Both the position numbers and the translations under genes were made by a program. From an uncultured Opitutales bacterium (GTDB lineage: Bacteria; Verrucomicrobiota; Verrucomicrobiia; Opitutales; Intestinicryptomonadaceae), in assembly GCA_934613645.1 (NCBI GenBank), contig CAKTTC010000017.1:1-40420 (forward strand): 40,420 nt of DNA, in the 5' to 3' direction. The notes under the pieces were generated by a model. That model did not search any database, had not been told where the DNA came from, and saw only the letters and a list, made by a program, of their open reading frames with translations. Below are positions 7,585 to 16,191 of this stretch, in pieces (the first letter of the stretch is position 1; every line of letters begins with the position of its first letter).

Positions 7585-8825
7585 TTTTTATCCTTGAAAA
7601 ATTCCGCGGCTTCGAAATACAAATCGCCCGCGCCTACGAAGGCGATTGCCTGTTTTTTGCCGCTTTTGTTGTCTGACATAAGCCCGCCGATATAGCCGAA
7701 AATTTCGCCGTTTTTTGCGGGTATGATTGTCTTGTTTTGCGATTTTTCGGCGATTCTCTCCGAAGTCCCCGCCGCGTCGAAAGGCTCGCTTGCCGCGTAG
7801 ACTTCGGCGAGCAGTATTTTTGCTTCGCCCGACTTTGCGTCGAGAATTTCGGCGAATTTGTCCGCAAAGCTTTTCGTGCGCGAATACCTGTGCGGCTGGA
7901 ACACGATTGTTTTTTCGGCGTCGGGATATTCCGCGCAAAAATAGTCGAGGAACGCCGCTACTTCCGACGGGTGGTGGGCGTAGTCGGCTACGGCCACGGC
8001 GCGGGAGTTGCAAAAAAGCGTTTCCTGACGCCGTTTCAGCCCCCCGAAGTCTTCGAACGCGTCGGCGGAAAGGCGCGTTTGCAGGGCGCATTCGAACGCG
8101 GCGCGCGCAAGCGTTTTGTTGGCTTCGTTGAAAGCGGCGGGCGTTTTTACGGCGCGTGCTTTTTGCGGAAACTCGGCGGCGACTTTCGCCAAAATTTTGT
8201 CGGATTCGGGAAATATGACTGTGCGGCGCGTGCGCGCGAACAGGCGGCGGAACATTTGCTCCACGGCGTCCCAGTCGGCGTAGGTGTCGGTGTGGTCGAG
8301 ATCGGCGTTGACTGCCACCGTTATTTCGGGCGAGAAGTTTTCTATTGTGCCGTCGCTTTCGTCGATTTCCGAAAACAGAATTCCGCCCTCCGCGCAGTGT
8401 TTGTGCATTTCAAAACCAGCGGGGATTGCCCCCACAAGCCAGCCCGCCTCGGGCGCGTATTTGTTTGCCGCGTGCGCGCAGAGAGCCGAAACAGTGCTTT
8501 TGCCGTGGCTGCCCGCAACCGCCACAAGGCGTCGGCACGCGCAAAGTTGCGCCCAGCATTCGCCGCGCAGCATGATTTTTTTTGCGCCGCATTTTTCGAT
8601 GTCGGCAAGGCGTCTTTTCAGGGCGGTTGAAACCACAACGGCGTCGAACGCGTCGAGGCGTTGCATGCGCGCGCCCACGCGCACGCCGTTTCGCGAAAGG
8701 TATTCAAGCACGTCGGCGTTGGGACAGTCGTCGAAGCCCGCGACATCGTTGCCGTCGGCTTTCAGGAAAGCGGCCAAAGGCGCCATACCCATACCGCAAA
8801 CGCCACCCATGTAGTAAGACGACAT
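7572..8825 (-). CDS. murC: UDP-N-acetylmuramate--L-alanine ligase (MurC), short form
   Basis: 417 residues, a Mur ligase that adds L-Ala to UDP-MurNAc. The N-terminal Rossmann-like domain starts MGGVCGMGMAPLA (6-18). The ATP loop is AGSHGKST, where the common MurC form is GTHGKTT. SEIDESDG and the central NADLDHTDTY match MurC. The third-domain motifs ADYAHHPSEV and FQPHRYSRT are diagnostic for MurC/Mpl. It is clearly shorter than E. coli MurC (491), but all catalytic blocks are present. Its place between murG and ddl favours MurC over Mpl. There is a 7-base gap from murG. Confidence 0.9.
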   Translation of the reverse strand: MSSYYMGGVCGMGMAPLAAFLKADGNDVAGFDDCPNADVLEYLSRNGVRVGARMQRLDAFDAVVVSTALKRRLADIEKCGAKKIMLRGECWAQLCACRRLVAVAGSHGKSTVSALCAHAANKYAPEAGWLVGAIPAGFEMHKHCAEGGILFSEIDESDGTIENFSPEITVAVNADLDHTDTYADWDAVEQMFRRLFARTRRTVIFPESDKILAKVAAEFPQKARAVKTPAAFNEANKTLARAAFECALQTRLSADAFEDFGGLKRRQETLFCNSRAVAVADYAHHPSEVAAFLDYFCAEYPDAEKTIVFQPHRYSRTKSFADKFAEILDAKSGEAKILLAEVYAASEPFDAAGTSERIAEKSQNKTIIPAKNGEIFGYIGGLMSDNKSGKKQAIAFVGAGDLYFEAAEFFKDKKWQK

Positions 8826-8832
8826 TTTTGCC

Positions 8833-9924
8833 TCAACGCTCCCCCACTATTTGCACGAGGTCGTCGACAATGCGCGAATAGTCGTTTTGGGCGTCTATTC
8901 TTTCGAGGTTGCCCGCCATTGTCTCCTGCAGGTTTTTGTTGTTTTTAAGCGACATCACTTCGTCGAAAAGTTTTTCCATTTGCGTCTGCTCCACTACCGC
9001 GCACCCGCCCTGTTTTTCGAAGCATTTTGCGTTTTCGAACTGGTGGTTGTCGGCGGCGAAAGGGTAGGGAACCATTATCGACGGCACGCGGCAGCGCGCC
9101 AATTCGGCTATAGTTCCAGCTCCCGCGCGCGCCACAACAAGCGTTGCGGCCGACAACGCCGCCGCCATGTTGTCGCAAAATTCGAGCGACTTGAACTTGC
9201 GCTCAACGCCCGTTTTTGAAACGGCGGTTCTTTCCGTGTATTTGTTCTTAGCCTGCCCGCAGACACACAGAACGTCGATGTCTTCGGCGGCGAGTTTTTC
9301 GAAGTTTTTGTCGGCCCAGTCGTTGAGTGCCGCCGCGCCCTGACTTCCGCCGAGCACAAGCAGAATTTCGGCTTCGGGCGAAAATCCGAACGCCGCCTTT
9401 GCGGTGTCGGCGTCAATCCTGCGGATTTCGTTGCGCAGCGGGTAGCCCGCAAACTTCACCTGATTGATTTTCCTGCGCGGAATCTCGACCCCGAACGGGA
9501 CATACACGCGCTTTGCAAGATAGCCGAGCAGCCGCGTTGCCTTGCCCGTGCGGCGGTTTGCTTCGTGCAAAATTATCGGCTTGTGCGCCAACGCCGCCGC
9601 GAGCGCAAGCCCCAGAGAGTTGAATCCGCCGAAGCATATGAGAACGTCGTATCCGCCGTTCGAGAGGATTTTCCGCCCCGCCAAAAAGGCCTTCACAAAC
9701 TCCTTGACGAAGTTCGCGAATTTAAGCGGCGACTTGTTGAACGCCACCCCCGGCATTTTTATGAAATGCAAATCAGTGTATTTTTCCACGAGTTTGGAAT
9801 CGACCTGCTTCTTGCTGATTGCAAAGCTTACGCGGTGTCCCGCGGCAATCAACGCCTGCCCGATTGCAATTCCGGGAACGAGGTGTCCGCCCGTCCCTCC
9901 GCAAGCTATTATAAAATTACTCAT
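8833..9924 (-). CDS. murG: MurG glycosyltransferase (lipid II synthase)
   Basis: 363 residues, GT-B fold. It transfers GlcNAc from UDP-GlcNAc to lipid I at the inner face of the membrane. Visible are the N-terminal glycine loop CGGTGGHLVPGIAIG (8-22), ICFGGFNSLG, ILHEANRRTGKATRLL (common form HExN), LVLGGSQGAAALN and the donor-site segment VARAGAGTIAEL. The start overlaps the ftsW stop by 8 bases. Confidence 0.95.
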   Translation of the reverse strand: MSNFIIACGGTGGHLVPGIAIGQALIAAGHRVSFAISKKQVDSKLVEKYTDLHFIKMPGVAFNKSPLKFANFVKEFVKAFLAGRKILSNGGYDVLICFGGFNSLGLALAAALAHKPIILHEANRRTGKATRLLGYLAKRVYVPFGVEIPRRKINQVKFAGYPLRNEIRRIDADTAKAAFGFSPEAEILLVLGGSQGAAALNDWADKNFEKLAAEDIDVLCVCGQAKNKYTERTAVSKTGVERKFKSLEFCDNMAAALSAATLVVARAGAGTIAELARCRVPSIMVPYPFAADNHQFENAKCFEKQGGCAVVEQTQMEKLFDEVMSLKNNKNLQETMAGNLERIDAQNDYSRIVDDLVQIVGER

Positions 9925-11044
9925 ACTCCACCGCCTTGATTTTTGTAGGTTTGCGCCAAGTTCTTGCGCAGTTGAAAATTATTCCCAAAAAAACGAACAT
10001 CACAAGCAGATTCGACCCCCCCAGACTTATGAACGGTAGCGAAATTCCCTTTGTGGGCATCAACCCCGTTACAACGCACATATTGAACATTGCCTGATAC
10101 GTTATCATCAGGATTGCCCCGAACGCCATGTAGAATTCGAATTTGTTTTTTGCCCTTTTAAGCAGCGAAATTCCCGCGAAGAAAATCACCAGAAACATCG
10201 CCACCACAAGCAGCGTGAAAAACAGCCCCATTTCCTCCCCGACTATCGCGAAGATGAAGTCGGTATGGGCTTCGGGCAGGAACGACAACTGCTGGCGTCC
10301 GCGCCCTATTCCCGCGCCGCGGATTCCGCCCGCGCCGAATCCCAATATCGCCTGATAGAGTTGGTATGAGCCTTCAAGCTTCGTGTTCTCTATGTCCAGA
10401 AATGCCAGCACGCGGGCGCGGCGCACGGGGCTTAAATACACAAGCACGCTCAATCCCGCCGTTCCTACGGCCAGCAAGCCCGCCAAAATTCCCTTCGGGC
10501 AGCCCGCTATGAAAATCATCGAAACCGCCACAAGCCCGCAGAGCGCGCACGTTCCAAAATCGGGCTCGGCAATGATTAGCGCGCAGAACAACGCCGCAAG
10601 CAAAAGCGGCTTTATAATGCCGTCTTTTACTGTGCCCACGCGCCGCTGGTTGTCGTGCAAAAACGACGCCAGCAGAAGCACCACTGCGATTTTCGCGAAG
10701 TCGCTCGGCTGGACGGCAATCGAACCGAAGCTCAGCCACCTGCGCGAGCCGTTGACTTCCTTGCCGATTTGCGGAATCAAAACCAAAAACAAAAGAATTG
10801 CGCACACCACCGCTATCGGCACTGCGAGCTTCTTGAGCTTTTGCAGGTCTACAAAGGCGGTTATCGTGCCCGCAGCCAGAGCCACGCACATGAAGACCGC
10901 CTGTTTCTGCAGAAACTCGTGCGGGTTCGATTTCCCCGAACCCGCGCTTTCAAGAATAAGAAGTCCGACTGCGCAAAGCACCGCCGCCGCCGCCGCAATA
11001 AGCAGCGGCGACCACAAAAAAACCGAATCGTCGGACTTCCTCAT
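9917..11044 (-). CDS. ftsW: Lipid II polymerase FtsW (SEDS family)
   Basis: 375 residues with about ten hydrophobic segments. SEDS proteins polymerise septal glycan strands together with a class B PBP (FtsI here). Characteristic segments are RRWLSFGSIAVQPSDFAKIA, EPDFGTCAL, SYQLYQAILGFGAGGIRGAG, LPEAHTDFIFAIVGEEMG and SLPFISLGGSNLL. The Asp/Glu loops correspond to the catalytic and partner-binding regions of the family. Encoded in the same transcript as ftsI, so a matched pair is likely; FtsW rather than RodA by context. Confidence 0.95.
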   Translation of the reverse strand: MRKSDDSVFLWSPLLIAAAAAVLCAVGLLILESAGSGKSNPHEFLQKQAVFMCVALAAGTITAFVDLQKLKKLAVPIAVVCAILLFLVLIPQIGKEVNGSRRWLSFGSIAVQPSDFAKIAVVLLLASFLHDNQRRVGTVKDGIIKPLLLAALFCALIIAEPDFGTCALCGLVAVSMIFIAGCPKGILAGLLAVGTAGLSVLVYLSPVRRARVLAFLDIENTKLEGSYQLYQAILGFGAGGIRGAGIGRGRQQLSFLPEAHTDFIFAIVGEEMGLFFTLLVVAMFLVIFFAGISLLKRAKNKFEFYMAFGAILMITYQAMFNMCVVTGLMPTKGISLPFISLGGSNLLVMFVFLGIIFNCARTWRKPTKIKAVEYE

Positions 11045-11051
11045 TCTCCTA

Positions 11052-12200
11052 TCACTGAATTACTATGACTTCCGTTGTGTCTTCGTCCTTTTTCGGGGCG
11101 GAGGGAGCCGCAGCTTCAGTTGCGGGCTTTTCGGGCACAATCACGGGAGCCGCTTCCGCCTTGACTTCCTGCTTGGGCTGTTCGGCGGGTTTTGCTTCGG
11201 CTGCCGCTGGAGCTTTAGCTTCGGGCTTTGCCGCTACTGCGGCGGGTTTTGCTTCGGCCTTCGCCGCCGACTTGCCCGCGGGGATAACAAGCTTCTGCCC
11301 GACTCTTATTTTGCGCGGGTCGGAAATGTTGTTGCGCTTTTTGATGTCGGCTATTTTTACGCCGTATTTGTGCGCTATCGAGCCGAGAACTTCGCCGCTT
11401 TTTACAACGTGGACAGTCTCGCCGTCTTTTGCCGCGGCTTTTTGCGCTTTGGGGGCGTCGGCTTTCGCTGCGGCGGAATCGGTTTTTCTGACGTTGAGCT
11501 TTTGGCCGACTCTTATGTTGGCGTTTTTAAGGTTGTTAATCTGCATCAGCTGCGCCACCGACATTCCGTTTTTGAACGCGATTTTCGAGAGCGAATCGCC
11601 CTTCTGGACGACGTATACCGACATATCTTCGCCCGCCGAAACGCCCTCTGCCGAAGCGGCTTCGGCTACGGCCTTCTCCTGCGCGGAGGCGGGAATTTTG
11701 AGCTTCTGACCCACTCTTATGGAGTTGGAATTTTTTATGGAATTGAGCTTTGCAATCACCGCCGAAGACACCCCGTTTTTGTGGGCTATCTTGGAGAGCG
11801 AATCGCCTTTCTGGACGACGTAGATTTTTGTTTCGCCCGCAAATTCGTTCTGCTTGGAGGGCTTTTTCGGCTCTATTTTCATGGGCTCGAGCGCGCCGCC
11901 GTCGTTGAGGGAGTCGGAGGCTGCGGGGACGGGCTCAACCGATTTCGCATCTTCCAAGCTGTAGGTCGGCTTTGTGGGCGCGACGCGCAGGTTGGGGCTG
12001 CCTTCGGGCATTTTTACTGCGGGTTCGGCAACGGTGTTGTTGTCGGCCGAAATGGTCGTTACCTGCTCCGACGTTTCCGCCGCGGGAGCCTGACTTGCTG
12101 CGGCGTCTTTGTCGGAACTGCAGCCCGCCTGAATGAGCAGAACTCCTATTATCGCGGCATGCGCGGATACGATTGTTGTTATTGCTATTGATTTTTTCAT
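11052..12200 (-). CDS. Lipoprotein with three LysM domains inside the dcw cluster
   Basis: 382 residues. MKKSIAITTIVSAHAAIIGV then LLIQAGCSS is a lipoprotein signal with probable lipidated Cys27; Gln at -3 is a little unusual. Three LysM domains follow, each of the form V-V-(Q/K)-(K/S)-G-(D/E)-x-L-x-x-I-A-x-K-x-G with IRVGQKL at the end. Linkers and the C-terminal third are Ala/Lys/Pro/Glu rich. LysM binds glycan strands, so the protein should anchor the envelope to peptidoglycan or guide a septal enzyme. No hydrolase domain is seen. I chose the ATG at 12200 because the upstream extension is translated murD sequence and lacks a signal. It starts 35 bases after murD. Confidence 0.9.
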   Translation of the reverse strand: MKKSIAITTIVSAHAAIIGVLLIQAGCSSDKDAAASQAPAAETSEQVTTISADNNTVAEPAVKMPEGSPNLRVAPTKPTYSLEDAKSVEPVPAASDSLNDGGALEPMKIEPKKPSKQNEFAGETKIYVVQKGDSLSKIAHKNGVSSAVIAKLNSIKNSNSIRVGQKLKIPASAQEKAVAEAASAEGVSAGEDMSVYVVQKGDSLSKIAFKNGMSVAQLMQINNLKNANIRVGQKLNVRKTDSAAAKADAPKAQKAAAKDGETVHVVKSGEVLGSIAHKYGVKIADIKKRNNISDPRKIRVGQKLVIPAGKSAAKAEAKPAAVAAKPEAKAPAAAEAKPAEQPKQEVKAEAAPVIVPEKPATEAAAPSAPKKDEDTTEVIVIQ

Positions 12201-12235
12201 AATGCTCTTTTTTGGTTTTTTTGTGGTTGCTATGA

Positions 12236-13504
12236 TTACACTATTTTTGAATTCTTCAAATACAAAACGGCGTCGTCGAAAGATTTTCCGCGCTCTTTGT
12301 AGCCGTTGAACATTCCGAAGCTCGAGAACGCGGGGCTGAAAAGAACGTCGCCGCCGTCTTTTGCAAAATCGAGGCACTTTTTAACGGCGTCTTGCATGCT
12401 TTCAGCCGCCGCCGCGGGAACTTTCCCCGCAAGCGCGCTTTCGAGCTTTTTCGCCGTCTGCCCGATGAGCACCGCCGCCTTGCAGTGTTCCGCCACCGCG
12501 CCAACAAGTTCGGTCAAATCGCAGTATTTGTCTTTGCCGCCGCCGAGCCACACGAGGTTTTTGCTGTCGGAGAGTTCGCGGATTGCCGCCACTGCCGCGT
12601 GGACGTTAGTGGCTTTGGAGTCGTTGTAGAAGCGGACGTTGCCGACCTGCGCGGGCGACGAAAATCTATACGGGGGAAGCGCGAACGTCTTGCAGGTTTG
12701 CTCGAGAATTTCGGCGTCGAGGTTTTCCGCGCGCCAGAACATTTTTGCCGCCGCGAAATTGCGCGCCTGAATGCCGCTTGAAAACGGGGCGGGGGCTGGG
12801 GCTGCGTTTTCTTCGTCGAAGAACTGCGCGAAGTCGGGCAGGGCAACGCCGAATTTTTCGGCGTTCTTTTTCACGCTCGAACCCGCAATGAAAACGGGGT
12901 TGCGCAATGCGCGCACGAGGTTTGTTTTCGCTTGAAAATACTCTTCAAGCGACTTGTGCCAATCGAGGTGGTCGGCGTCGAAATTCGTCCACACAACGGC
13001 GTCGGGGCGGAGGTATTTGAGCTTGGAAGTCTGGAACGAGCTTAGCTCGTAGACTGCCACGCAGCCGTTGCCGAATCCGTTTTCCGCGCATACGGCGCAA
13101 AGGGGAGTGCCTATGTTGCCCACGGCTACCGATTTTTTGCCCGCGTTTGCAAGCGCGCTTGTAAGGAATTTTGTAAGCGTCGTCTTTCCGTTCGTCCCAG
13201 TGACGGCGACAATTTCACCCTCCCACGCGAGCGCGGAAAGGTCGGTTTCGCAAATACATTCGCCGCATTTTTCGGCTTCGGCAATCCATTTGTTGTCGGG
13301 GCGGAACGCGGGCGAGTAGACGAACAAATTGTGGCTCTGCCCCTTGCGGGCGTCGAAAAGTTCGTGCGAGCCGTCCTGCGCGTAGACGACAGATTCTATC
13401 CCGAGCCTGCCGAGCAGCTTTTGCGCCGCAACGCCGCTTACGCCCGCCCCGAAGATTGCGGCGGGTTTCCCGTTTGCAAGCTCTACTATTTTCTCCGCGC
13501 CCAT
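12236..13504 (-). CDS. murD: UDP-N-acetylmuramoyl-L-alanine--D-glutamate ligase
   Basis: 422 residues. It adds D-Glu to UDP-MurNAc-L-Ala. N-terminal AAIFGAGVSGVAAQKLL, ATP loop VTGTNGKTTLTKFL, central WTNFDADHLDWHKSLEEYFQAK (MurD N-x-x-x-DHLDwH), third-domain FYNDSKATNVHAAVAAI and LGGGKDKYCDLTEL are all typical. The ATG at 13504 overlaps the mraY stop by one base (TAATG), which decides the start over an upstream in-frame ATG. Confidence 0.95.
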   Translation of the reverse strand: MGAEKIVELANGKPAAIFGAGVSGVAAQKLLGRLGIESVVYAQDGSHELFDARKGQSHNLFVYSPAFRPDNKWIAEAEKCGECICETDLSALAWEGEIVAVTGTNGKTTLTKFLTSALANAGKKSVAVGNIGTPLCAVCAENGFGNGCVAVYELSSFQTSKLKYLRPDAVVWTNFDADHLDWHKSLEEYFQAKTNLVRALRNPVFIAGSSVKKNAEKFGVALPDFAQFFDEENAAPAPAPFSSGIQARNFAAAKMFWRAENLDAEILEQTCKTFALPPYRFSSPAQVGNVRFYNDSKATNVHAAVAAIRELSDSKNLVWLGGGKDKYCDLTELVGAVAEHCKAAVLIGQTAKKLESALAGKVPAAAAESMQDAVKKCLDFAKDGGDVLFSPAFSSFGMFNGYKERGKSFDDAVLYLKNSKIV

Positions 13505-14601
13505 TATCTGAGTTTCAAAGTGGCAAGCCCCGCGAGGGCGAATATAAGCGACACTATCCAGAAGCGGATAACAACCGTAGTTTCCTTCCAGCCCTTGTAT
13601 TCGAAATGGTGGTGTATAGGCGTGCACAAGAACACGCGTTTGCCCGTCGATTTAAACGACGCAACCTGTATGATTACCGACACCGACTCAATCACGAAAA
13701 TTCCGCCCACAATCACGAGCGTGAACGGCTGCTGCACCAAAAACGCTATCGTCCCGATAAGTCCGCCGAGCGCGAGCGAACCCGTATCGCCCATAAACAC
13801 TGCGGCGGGATAGCAGTTATACCACAAAAACGCCATTGCCGCCCCTATTAGCGCGCAGCAGACCACGGTAAGTTCGCCCGCGCCCGCTATGGGCTTGAGG
13901 AAAAGGTAGTTTGCGCTGATTGCGTCGCCGGTTATGTAGGAGATTATCGCGAAGCTCAACGCCACGCATACGGTGCAGCCTATCGCCAATCCGTCTATGC
14001 CGTCGGTGAGATTTATTGCGTTGCTCGAGCCGGCCACCACAAAGAACAGGAACACGAACATTGCCCACACGGGGATTGCCGTAAAAATCGGATTTTTCAA
14101 AAACGGCGCGTAGAGTTCTTCAAGCAAAAACGCGTATTCCGAGTACTTCAAAATGCCCACGACGCCCGCAACAACAACCGCCTGAACGGCAAGCTTGATT
14201 TTTCCCGAAACGCCTTTGCTGTTTTTTTTGACAACTTTCAGGTAGTCGTCGGCGAATCCGAGAGCCGTCAGCGAAACGTATACGAACCACGCGCACACAA
14301 CAAGCGCATTCGGGCGCGCCAGCAGAAGCGACGTAGCCATAACCGACGCGAAAATTATCAGCCCGCCCATTGTGGGCGTTCCCTTTTTGCCCTCGTGCAG
14401 TTCGGCGAGTTTGCCGACCTCCTCCTTTGTTCGGAAGCTTTGCCCGAACTTCAGGCGTTTGAGAAATTCTATAGTTTTTGGGGCTATTACTATGCCGATG
14501 AAAAACGCCAACGCTATGGCTATGCCGCAGCGCACGCTCAGGTATTTGAACACGCGCAGCGGGCCGAAAAACGATTCAAACTGCGAAAGTTGATAGAGCA
14601 T
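13504..14601 (-). CDS. mraY: Phospho-MurNAc-pentapeptide transferase MraY
   Basis: 365 residues, about ten transmembrane helices. It attaches phospho-MurNAc-pentapeptide to undecaprenyl phosphate, giving lipid I. Diagnostic segments are TPTMGGLIIF, FADDYLKVVKKNSKGVSGK, NLTDGIDGLAIG, FMGDTGSLALGG and the cytoplasmic loop TPIHHHFEYKGWKET. Asp pairs of the active site are present. It overlaps murF and murD by one base each. Confidence 0.97.
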   Translation of the reverse strand: MLYQLSQFESFFGPLRVFKYLSVRCGIAIALAFFIGIVIAPKTIEFLKRLKFGQSFRTKEEVGKLAELHEGKKGTPTMGGLIIFASVMATSLLLARPNALVVCAWFVYVSLTALGFADDYLKVVKKNSKGVSGKIKLAVQAVVVAGVVGILKYSEYAFLLEELYAPFLKNPIFTAIPVWAMFVFLFFVVAGSSNAINLTDGIDGLAIGCTVCVALSFAIISYITGDAISANYLFLKPIAGAGELTVVCCALIGAAMAFLWYNCYPAAVFMGDTGSLALGGLIGTIAFLVQQPFTLVIVGGIFVIESVSVIIQVASFKSTGKRVFLCTPIHHHFEYKGWKETTVVIRFWIVSLIFALAGLATLKLR

Positions 14602-16187
14602 TAAAATTCCCTTTCGTCTTCAAAGTCGATTCCGCCGTCGGAGTCGTCGAAATCCTCCGCGCCGTCTTCGTCGAACGAATCTTCGTCTTCTTCGCCGTTT
14701 TCCGGTTGTTCTTCGGGCGAGTTCGCGGGCGGTTCGTCTTCCGCGGGTTCGGGGTCTTCGGCGGGCGCGGAAATCTCCTCTTCGGCGCGTATTTCGGCCT
14801 CTCCTGCGGCTTTCAGCACGGCGGAGGGCAGGGCTTTTTCAAGCTCGCAAACGCGGCTTCCCTTCACGAAAACAAAGCCTTCTGTAAATTCAAGTATCTT
14901 TTCGGCGGCAGCCTGCGATGTTTCGAAAACCGAAATGTCGGCTTCGTTCCAGCCGTTTTCAAGCAGTCCCGCCTTGTAGATGTCGGCGGACGCGCCCACG
15001 AGAACCGCCTTACAGCCCCCCGCGAACGGAATGTTTGCGCCCACTTCCTTGTGGTGGCGGTGCGTTGCAATGCCGAGTTCCGCCATCGAGCCGAGAACGT
15101 AGAGTTTGGGGGCGTCTTTGGCTATTTCGGCGAAATTCTGGAGGGCGTCGCGCATCGACGTCGGCGAGGCGTTGTAGCAGTCGATGTAGTATTTGACCGC
15201 GCCCGACTCCACTATGCCGCCGCGCATGGGCAGCGGTTTGAGCGTTTCGATTTTCGCCGCCAGCTGCTCCTCTTTCGCGCCGAGCATAAGGCTTGCGGCT
15301 ATTGCAAGGAGTGTGTTGTCGAGCATGCCCGCGCTCATTTGCGGGGCTTCGAAATAGTATTCCTCTCCGCCCTCTACGCACATGTCTATTGCCGACGTTC
15401 CGCCGTCGGTCTTCGTTATTGCGTATCTGAAAACCAAGTCCGCCTTTACATCGGGTGCGTCTGCCGAGGCGAGCACCGCCTTCTTGCAGGTGAGTTCGTC
15501 AAACGCCTTCCAGCTTAGCAGGTTTTGGTGCATTACGCACCAGCCGTTTTCTGAAACGTGAGCGGGCAAAACCGCCTTTTCGCGCGCCACTGCGGCAACG
15601 TCCTTGAAGCGTTCAAGGTGCGCAAGCCCGACATTCGTTATTATTGCGATGTCGGGTTCAATCATTTCCGCAAGCTCCTTCATTTGGTCGGGCGCGCCGA
15701 CTCCCGCCTCCACTATTGCCAGCTGGTTTTGGCGTATGTCGATTTTCGTGAGCGTCAGCGGAACGCCGATTTCGTTGTTGTAGTTTTTCTCCGTGTAGAC
15801 GGGATTTTTCCACGAAAGCAGTTTTGCAAGCATTTCCTTTGTGGACGTTTTTCCGCACGAACCCGTAATTGCCACGACGGGATTTTCGAAGCGGAGGCGG
15901 TGGAGCTTTGCCACTGTCTGCAACGCCTTGAGCGGATTTTTCACAACCAGCACGGGCGCGCCCACGTCAAGCTCCCTGTCGGCTATGACGGCTGTCGCGC
16001 CGTTTTTAACGGCGTCGGCGGCGAAATCGCAACCGTCGCGCTCGCCCTTTAGGGCGACGAACGCGAAGTCGGGATGAATGTTTCTGCTGTCGATTCCGAA
16101 ACCGCGTATGTCGATTTTTTTCGAATTGAGGTTGAACCAGCTTCCGCCCGTCCACGCTTGTAAATCGTCTGTTTTGAAGAATGGCAT
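14601..16187 (-). CDS. murF: MurF ligase with a long acidic C-terminal tail
   Basis: 528 residues. It adds D-Ala-D-Ala to the UDP-MurNAc tripeptide. The ATP loop ITGSCGKTSTKEML, NNEIGVPLTL, IEAGVG-like VEAGVGAPDQM, ITNVGLAHLERF and the C-terminal YIDCYNASPTSM and VKGSRVCELE identify MurF. The catalytic protein normally ends near the last motif. Here about 68 residues follow (461-528) in which roughly half are Asp or Glu, ending GGIDFEDEREF. This tail has no counterpart in standard MurF that I know of and may be a disordered interaction segment. The frame is open and in register with mraY, so a frameshift is unlikely. Confidence 0.93.
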   Translation of the reverse strand: MPFFKTDDLQAWTGGSWFNLNSKKIDIRGFGIDSRNIHPDFAFVALKGERDGCDFAADAVKNGATAVIADRELDVGAPVLVVKNPLKALQTVAKLHRLRFENPVVAITGSCGKTSTKEMLAKLLSWKNPVYTEKNYNNEIGVPLTLTKIDIRQNQLAIVEAGVGAPDQMKELAEMIEPDIAIITNVGLAHLERFKDVAAVAREKAVLPAHVSENGWCVMHQNLLSWKAFDELTCKKAVLASADAPDVKADLVFRYAITKTDGGTSAIDMCVEGGEEYYFEAPQMSAGMLDNTLLAIAASLMLGAKEEQLAAKIETLKPLPMRGGIVESGAVKYYIDCYNASPTSMRDALQNFAEIAKDAPKLYVLGSMAELGIATHRHHKEVGANIPFAGGCKAVLVGASADIYKAGLLENGWNEADISVFETSQAAAEKILEFTEGFVFVKGSRVCELEKALPSAVLKAAGEAEIRAEEEISAPAEDPEPAEDEPPANSPEEQPENGEEDEDSFDEDGAEDFDDSDGGIDFEDEREF

Positions 16188-16191
16188 AAGT

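Noticed and set aside
10383..12191. Long plus-strand open frame (602 codons) opposite ftsW and the LysM gene
   Set aside because: It is antisense to two clear genes and its residue pattern mirrors their codon bias (runs of Arg, Gly, Cys, Phe).
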